Made by a program: the position numbers and the translations under genes
Source: JBCBKZ01 sp039026975
GTDB taxonomy: Bacteria > Bacteroidota > Bacteroidia > J057
Direction: 5' to 3'
Length of the DNA stretch: 10,560 nt
NCBI GenBank assembly: GCA_039026975.1
Contig: JBCCLI010000222.1
Location: 1 to 10,560 of the forward strand
In this document: one piece after another, positions 6,919-10,560 of the stretch
Numbering within the stretch: position 1 is the first letter of the stretch
Layout: each line of letters starts with the position of its first letter
Notes under the pieces: model-generated
Told to the model about the DNA's origin: nothing
Databases searched by the model: none
Seen by the model: the letters and a program-made list of their open reading frames with translations, nothing else

Positions 6919-7131
6919 TATTATCTAAAAACGCCCATTCTTCCCTATCTTTATCACATACTTGATTCGCTAATTCTCATCATAAGATACTTGATTAAGA
7001 AGCCTGGGCTACACGCATTTTCTTCTCAATACTTGCTATTCTTCATATAATCAGTCTTTCAGCGCCCTCAATCTATCATTTCTCTTAAGAATTATCCGTT
7101 TCAACCATGATCTTAAAAATATAGTACACCT
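6919..7131. other. Intergenic region between the his promoter and the divergent hydrolase gene
   Basis: Together with the his leader and promoter this forms the 442-base divergent intergenic region. In these 213 bases I see no convincing ORF, tRNA or strong hairpin. The promoter of the plus-strand hydrolase gene must lie here, but no exact TAnnTTTG with a matching upstream TTTG is visible. The last bases before the ATG are AT-rich and lack a Shine-Dalgarno sequence. Confidence 0.5.
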
Positions 7132-7812
7132 ATGAACATTACGTATTACGGGCATTCTACTTTTCTAATAGAAACCCAGGGGAAATATCTTCTCTTTGAT
7201 CCCTTTATCAGTCCTAATGAGCTAGCTAGCCACATAGACATTTCCAAGATTCCCGCAGATTATATCCTTATTAGCCATGGGCATCAGGATCATATGGCAG
7301 ATGTGGAAAGCATAGCTACCAGAACGGAAGCCACCCTCATTTCTAATTATGAGATTATCACCTGGTTTGGTGAAAAGGGCTTAAAAAAAGGATTACCCAT
7401 GAACCATGGAGGAAGTTGGAAGACAGATGCTGGCAAAATTAAGTATGTAAGTGCCATTCATAGCAGTACGCTACCTGATGGTAGCAGTGGAGGGTGTCCC
7501 GGTGGCTTTGTGGTGGAGAATGAAGAAGGGTCTTTCTACTTTTCTGGGGATACTGCCCTCACTTATGATATGAAGCTCTTAGGAGAATTTCACAAGCTGG
7601 ATTTTGCCTTTCTATGTATAGGAGATATTTTCACTATGGGGATAGAAGATGCTGTCATAGCCAGTGATTTCATTCAGTGTAATACCCTCATAGGCATGCA
7701 TTATGACACATTTCCTCCTATTACACTTGACAGGGAAAGCGCCCAAGAAGCTTTTGCAGCTAAGGGAAAAACTTTGCATTTACTGGAAATAGGCGGAAGC
7801 TTATCAATTTAA
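7132..7812 (+). CDS. UPF0173-type metal-dependent hydrolase, metallo-beta-lactamase fold
   Basis: A 226-residue cytosolic protein of the metallo-beta-lactamase superfamily. It begins MNITYYGHSTFLIE, typical of UPF0173 (YtkL-like) proteins. The dinuclear metal site is visible: HGHQDH at 49-54 supplies H49, H51, D53 and H54, with H110 in SAIHSS, D140 in FSGDTA and H190 in GMHYDTFP as further ligands. SGGCPGGFVV (119-128) is another family segment. The start gives a standard N-terminus and no alternative is needed. The natural substrate of the family is unknown to me, so no pathway is assigned. It is transcribed away from the his operon and is followed 63 bases later by an RDD-family gene, with only a weak hairpin between them. 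Confidence 0.93.
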   Translation: MNITYYGHSTFLIETQGKYLLFDPFISPNELASHIDISKIPADYILISHGHQDHMADVESIATRTEATLISNYEIITWFGEKGLKKGLPMNHGGSWKTDAGKIKYVSAIHSSTLPDGSSGGCPGGFVVENEEGSFYFSGDTALTYDMKLLGEFHKLDFAFLCIGDIFTMGIEDAVIASDFIQCNTLIGMHYDTFPPITLDRESAQEAFAAKGKTLHLLEIGGSLSI

Positions 7813-7823
7813 TCCCGGGAAAT

Positions 7824-7843
7824 AGCCTGAAGTCTAGGCTTTT
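7824..7843 (+). terminator. Weak possible terminator after the hydrolase gene
   Basis: A 5-bp stem AGCCT/AGGCT with a 7-base loop is followed by a short T run (7840-7843). It lies 11 bases after the stop codon, next to an 8-base palindrome TCCCGGGA (7813-7820). The stem and T run are short, so read-through into the RDD gene is likely. Confidence 0.3.
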
Positions 7844-7875
7844 CATTATATTCATAAATATATATAAGATACACT

Positions 7876-8322
7876 ATGGAAAACCGTACGTCGGCTGAAA
7901 ATCCCCTGGTAGCCTCCAGGGCTAAAAGAATTATTGCTTATTTGGTAGATGCCATTTTAGTAAGTATAGTAGGAGGCTTTTTCCTTCATCCAGGCTTGGC
8001 TGCTGCTCTGTCTGCGGCTTATATGCTCACGAGAGATGCACTTCCATTCCTAGATGGTCAAAGCATAGGCAAGAAAATGGTCAACATCAGAGCGGTCAAA
8101 GAGGAAGGGATGCTTCCGTTGACAGGAGACTGGGAAACTTCTATTAAACGAAATATTCTACTGGCTATCCCAGTAGTAGGTCCCCTGGCAGAACTTATAG
8201 TATTTCTCGCTAGTGAAGATGGGAAAAGACTGGGAGATCAATGGTTTCATACTACCGTCATTCTGGAAGAGGTAGTAGGTCCGAAAACAGAAGAACCAGT
8301 TATCTCTGAGACAGATTTATAA
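7876..8322 (+). CDS. RDD family membrane protein
   Basis: A 148-residue integral membrane protein. RDD-domain features are in order: an N-terminal charged segment RAKRIIAYLVDAILVSIVGG (15-34) with Arg and Asp inside the first hydrophobic stretch, a second hydrophobic stretch with the family aspartate in YMLTRDALP (49-57), the loop SIGKKMVNIRAV (63-74), KRNILLAIPVVGPLAELIVFLA (91-112) as a further membrane segment, and the closing motif GKRLGDQWFHTTVI (116-129). The C-terminus is short and acidic. Some RDD proteins have been linked to sodium/proton exchange, but most have no defined role, and nothing here indicates a substrate. Its neighbours are a hydrolase upstream and two membrane-protein paralogues downstream. 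Confidence 0.85.
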   Translation: MENRTSAENPLVASRAKRIIAYLVDAILVSIVGGFFLHPGLAAALSAAYMLTRDALPFLDGQSIGKKMVNIRAVKEEGMLPLTGDWETSIKRNILLAIPVVGPLAELIVFLASEDGKRLGDQWFHTTVILEEVVGPKTEEPVISETDL

Positions 8323-8385
8323 AGATACGCTCTGGTTACAATCCTGAGTATACCATCATTAACCATATAAATACACAATAACAGT

Positions 8386-9096
8386 ATGGATAAACACATC
8401 TACGACGCAGACCCAGCTCAGTTTGATTACCTCATAAATGAGGGGTACGAATTCCGCCTGGGTGACTATATTAGTCGCGGCTGGGAACTCTTTAAAATGA
8501 ATACTGGAGGATTTGTAGGGTACACCATGGTCTTCTTCCTTGCCAGTCTCATTTCAAGTAGTATACCTTTCTTGGGCTCCCTAATAGGACTAGCTATAGG
8601 TGCTCCTATGACAGCAGGCTTCTTCATTGTGGCTAGAAAGCTTGCTAATAATGAAGCGGTAGAATTCAGCGACTTCTTCCTAGGTTTCGAGCATATTACC
8701 CAACTGGTGCTGGGCAATATTGTGATGGCCATATTTGTATGCATTGGATTTCTATTACTAATCTTACCGGGCTTTTACCTCGCTATAGCATATGGCTTTG
8801 TATACATGATCATCGTATTTGAAAAAATGGAGTTCATGAAAGCCATGGAGGTGAGCAGAAAAGTCATCACTAAAAACTGGTGGAATTTTCTGTTAATGGC
8901 TCTCGTGTACGTTGGGATTATGCTTTTAGGGGCTATTGCATTAGGTGTAGGCTTACTAGTAGCCTTCCCCACTATTTACTGTATATCCTATGCTGCCTAT
9001 GAAGATATCATGGGAGTACCTGATGAGACCATGATGGATAAAATAGATGAGATAGGGCAGGAGATTAAGCCTGAAGAGTTTGATGAGAAATTCTAA
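8386..9096 (+). CDS. Multi-pass membrane protein, first of a tandem paralogous pair
   Basis: A 236-residue protein of unknown function. The N-terminus is soluble and acidic (FDYLINEGYEFRLGDYISRGWELFKMN, residues 13-39, given here as a range of motifs). Long hydrophobic stretches follow at about 43-64, 65-84, 107-128, 129-146, 168-190 and 184-205, consistent with roughly five or six membrane segments. SRKVITKNWW (157-166) and YAAYEDIMG (202-210) precede an acidic tail ending IDEIGQEIKPEEFDEKF. No signal peptide or catalytic motif is visible. The RGWE-type amphipathic segment followed by membrane helices recurs in poorly characterised bacterial membrane proteins, often near RDD genes. It ends 36 bases before a strong terminator and is therefore probably the last gene of its transcript. 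Confidence 0.85.
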   Translation: MDKHIYDADPAQFDYLINEGYEFRLGDYISRGWELFKMNTGGFVGYTMVFFLASLISSSIPFLGSLIGLAIGAPMTAGFFIVARKLANNEAVEFSDFFLGFEHITQLVLGNIVMAIFVCIGFLLLILPGFYLAIAYGFVYMIIVFEKMEFMKAMEVSRKVITKNWWNFLLMALVYVGIMLLGAIALGVGLLVAFPTIYCISYAAYEDIMGVPDETMMDKIDEIGQEIKPEEFDEKF

Positions 9097-9132
9097 GTAA
9101 AACAACTTAAACACACTTAACATTTTCAGTAG

Positions 9133-9159
9133 GCCATCTTCTTGTAAGGTGGCTTTTTT
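9133..9159 (+). terminator. Rho-independent terminator
   Basis: A stem GCCATCTT/AAGGTGGC (8 bp, one G:U) with a 5-base loop CTTGT is followed by six Ts (9154-9159). It lies 36 bases after the stop codon of the 236-residue membrane protein and should separate that transcript from the paralogue downstream, which then needs its own promoter. Confidence 0.9.
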
Positions 9160-9290
9160 ATGGGAGAATAGATAGGTGAGGTCTGTTTACAGGATAGTAA
9201 GTACGGCCCTCCTCACAGGACCTAAAGGTAGGACTTGAGGTATCCACTCACTTGTATCATGGCTATGGAATTTATTTCAACATGAAAGCA

Positions 9291-9313
9291 GATATTTTTA
9301 TATTTAAAATATC
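9291..9313. repeat. AT-rich inverted repeat upstream of the second membrane-protein gene
   Basis: GATATTTT (9291-9298) and AAAATATC (9306-9313) are perfect inverted copies with a 7-base spacer. They lie 42 bases before the next ATG and just before CATATTTG (9313-9320), which differs from TAnnTTTG by one base. The site could be an operator over a promoter. The region is AT-rich, so chance is not excluded. Confidence 0.35.
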
Positions 9314-9354
9314 ATATTTGCTTCCACATACCTAACTAATGCTATCTCTACATT

Positions 9355-10134
9355 ATGGAAAATTCAACCCATCAAGAGGATGCTTCGCACTTTGATTATT
9401 TGCTCAGAGAGGGCTATGAATTTAAGCTTGGAGAATATATAAACAGAGGCTGGGAGCTCGCGAAGATGAATTTATGGGGATTTATAGGATTTATCTTAAT
9501 AGCAGCTATTATATCTGGGATCGCTAATAGTATCCCTAAAATAGGAATCCTGGTCAGCTTAGCCGTTGGGGGGCCGCTAGCTGTAGCACCATACATTGTA
9601 TCTAATAAATTAGCAGGAGGCCTGCGAACCTCATTTGAAGACTTCTTTGAGGGATTTCGGGATTATAAAGCGCTTACCATTACCTATGTTCTACAGATGG
9701 CTTTCACTTTTGGCCCCTTTTTTCTACTTACCTTTTTTCTGGGGGATAACTTTTTTATAGGAGCAGAGCCATACATGTTGGGGATAGTTTTTCTAGCTAT
9801 GATCCCCTGCATGTACCTGACCCTCGCTTTCACATTTGCACTCCCACTGGTCTATTTCGAAAGTCTTGATCCTCTTCAGGCATTAGGACTCAGCAGAAAA
9901 ATTATCACTAAAAAATGGTGGTCATTCTTTTTGCTTATGCTGGTGTTAGGGGTGATCCAAGTCGTAGGCTTATTCGTGCTAATAGTAGGTGTGTTTGTAA
10001 GCTTTTCAGTATTCTATACCAGCATCTATGCTGCCTATGAAGACATTATAGGTCAAGGAGAAGATCCTTTATTACACAAGATAGAGGAGATTGGTCAGGA
10101 AATAGAGTCGGAAGATTTCGATGAGAAACCCTGA
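9355..10134 (+). CDS. Multi-pass membrane protein, second of the tandem paralogous pair
   Basis: A 259-residue homologue of the preceding membrane protein, with unknown function. The same architecture is kept: an N-terminal FDYLLREGYEFKLGEYI (13-29) then RGWELAKMN (31-39), hydrophobic stretches at about 42-61, 66-84, 109-129, 138-168 (probably two segments), 189-213 and 207-222, then SRKIITKKWW (180-189), YAAYEDIIG (225-233) and the acidic tail KIEEIGQEIESEDFDEK. The middle is longer by about 20 residues (around 115-140) and rich in phenylalanine, where the paralogue is shorter. The ATG at 9355 gives an N-terminus that lines up residue for residue with that of the paralogue, which supports the start. 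It is separated from the paralogue by a terminator, so it is probably transcribed separately. Confidence 0.85.
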   Translation: MENSTHQEDASHFDYLLREGYEFKLGEYINRGWELAKMNLWGFIGFILIAAIISGIANSIPKIGILVSLAVGGPLAVAPYIVSNKLAGGLRTSFEDFFEGFRDYKALTITYVLQMAFTFGPFFLLTFFLGDNFFIGAEPYMLGIVFLAMIPCMYLTLAFTFALPLVYFESLDPLQALGLSRKIITKKWWSFFLLMLVLGVIQVVGLFVLIVGVFVSFSVFYTSIYAAYEDIIGQGEDPLLHKIEEIGQEIESEDFDEKP

Positions 10135-10462
10135 TTATGGGTCCTAACAGCCTGTATGTGGTGGTAATAAAGGGTTAATGAGCATTCTACTGGGGCAATC
10201 TTCTTACATTTTTACCTCAATTCTTTCACATCTATTGGTTTGTAAGAAATTATATACATAATCATTCCTACAAGAAAGGTGAATTCCATATTTTTGGAAT
10301 ATAAGCTTAGATAAAACGCATAAAATATGCAGATTTATCCTAACTTACGATAAGGCAGAAATTTCAGGTTTATTTATTGAACTACAGTTTAATATTGGCC
10401 CAATTATTGTACTTATCAGCCTAATTAACTATCACTCAAAAGAAAATACTGCTGGGATAAGC
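10135..10462. other. AT-rich intergenic region
   Basis: These 328 bases contain no gene I can support. A frame is open from 10283 into the ORF at 10463 but has no ATG, GTG or TTG before 10463, so I do not count it as coding. Visible structures are a 6-bp inverted repeat ATTCCA/TGGAAT (10283-10300) and a larger nested one at 10307-10343. No clear terminator follows the membrane-protein gene, and no full TTTG plus TAnnTTTG promoter is seen. Confidence 0.5.
10307..10343. repeat. Nested inverted repeat (possible cruciform or hairpin)
   Basis: The outer arms TTAGATAAA (10307-10315) and TTTATCCTAA (10334-10343) are inverted copies except for one extra C. Inside them GCATA (10318-10322) and TATGC (10326-10330) pair around an AAA loop. 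It lies 119 bases before the partial ORF at the right edge. The role is unknown. Confidence 0.4.
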
Positions 10463-10560
10463 ATGAGATTAAACAAGATCACTTTCCACCTGCTCCATCC
10501 TGAAAAAGATTACAGAACTAGTAAGAGTAAACCCATTTACCTGAAAGAAGCACCCAAATC
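10463..10560 (+). CDS. Start of a gene cut by the window edge; possibly a tyrosine recombinase
   Basis: Thirty-two complete codons run from ATG 10463 off the right edge. The sequence starts MRLNKITFHLLHPEKDYRTS and continues KSKPIYLKEAPK. The pattern 'K-I-T-F-x-L ... K ... P-I-Y-L-K' resembles the arm-type DNA-binding N-terminus of Bacteroidota phage/conjugative-transposon integrases (typically xVTFxLR...APIYxRI). With so few residues this is only a suggestion. The upstream region is AT-rich, and there is no Shine-Dalgarno sequence, as elsewhere in the window. It could also be an unrelated protein or a chance ORF. Confidence 0.4.
   Translation, partial: MRLNKITFHLLHPEKDYRTSKSKPIYLKEAPK

Noticed and set aside
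10283..10462. Open frame extending 60 codons upstream of the edge ORF at 10463
   Set aside because: It contains no ATG, GTG or TTG, and its translation has no recognisable feature. A decayed 5' extension is possible but unsupported.
1..10560. CRISPR array, tRNA or rRNA genes, complete insertion sequences
   Set aside because: No regularly spaced repeats, tRNA cloverleaf, ribosomal sequence or transposase was seen on reading both strands.

Overview
The window most likely comes from a Bacteroidota chromosome, probably a Cytophagia- or Saprospiria-like lineage. Three things point there: the compact his gene order with a bifunctional HisB, a promoter matching the Bacteroidota consensus (TTTG, 20-base spacer, TAnnTTTG), and start codons without clear Shine-Dalgarno sequences. 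The exact taxon cannot be read from this sequence.

The left two thirds (1-6689, minus strand) is an almost complete histidine biosynthesis operon in the order hisG-hisD-hisC-hisB-hisH-hisA-hisF-hisE. Genes overlap by up to 8 bases or lie up to 26 bases apart, so they are almost certainly one transcript. They supply the ATP/PRPP condensation (HisG), pyrophosphohydrolase (HisE, cut by the window edge), isomerase (HisA), the HisH-HisF glutaminase/cyclase, dehydratase and phosphatase (HisB), aminotransferase (HisC) and dehydrogenase (HisD). HisE stands alone instead of being the C-terminal half of HisIE. The cyclohydrolase HisI is not in the window.

The main discovery is upstream of hisG (6690-6918). 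A well-formed Bacteroidota promoter is followed within about 18 bases by an unannotated 25-codon ORF (6792-6869, minus). It encodes five histidines, four of them in the segment HHEGHFH, and ends at a stop codon in a hairpin loop. Further mutually exclusive pairings and a perfect 8-bp stem lie between it and hisG, which itself has no ATG near its start and probably begins at TTG. This has the form of a ribosome-mediated histidine leader/attenuator. A classical U-tract terminator is missing, so the mechanism is open.

The right part (7132-10134, plus strand) is a divergent group: an UPF0173-type metallo-beta-lactamase-fold hydrolase, a small RDD-family membrane protein, and two tandem paralogous multi-pass membrane proteins separated by a strong Rho-independent terminator. 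The last 426 bases are AT-rich, with a nested inverted repeat and the first 32 codons of a gene that resembles the N-terminal arm-binding region of Bacteroidota tyrosine recombinases (tentative).
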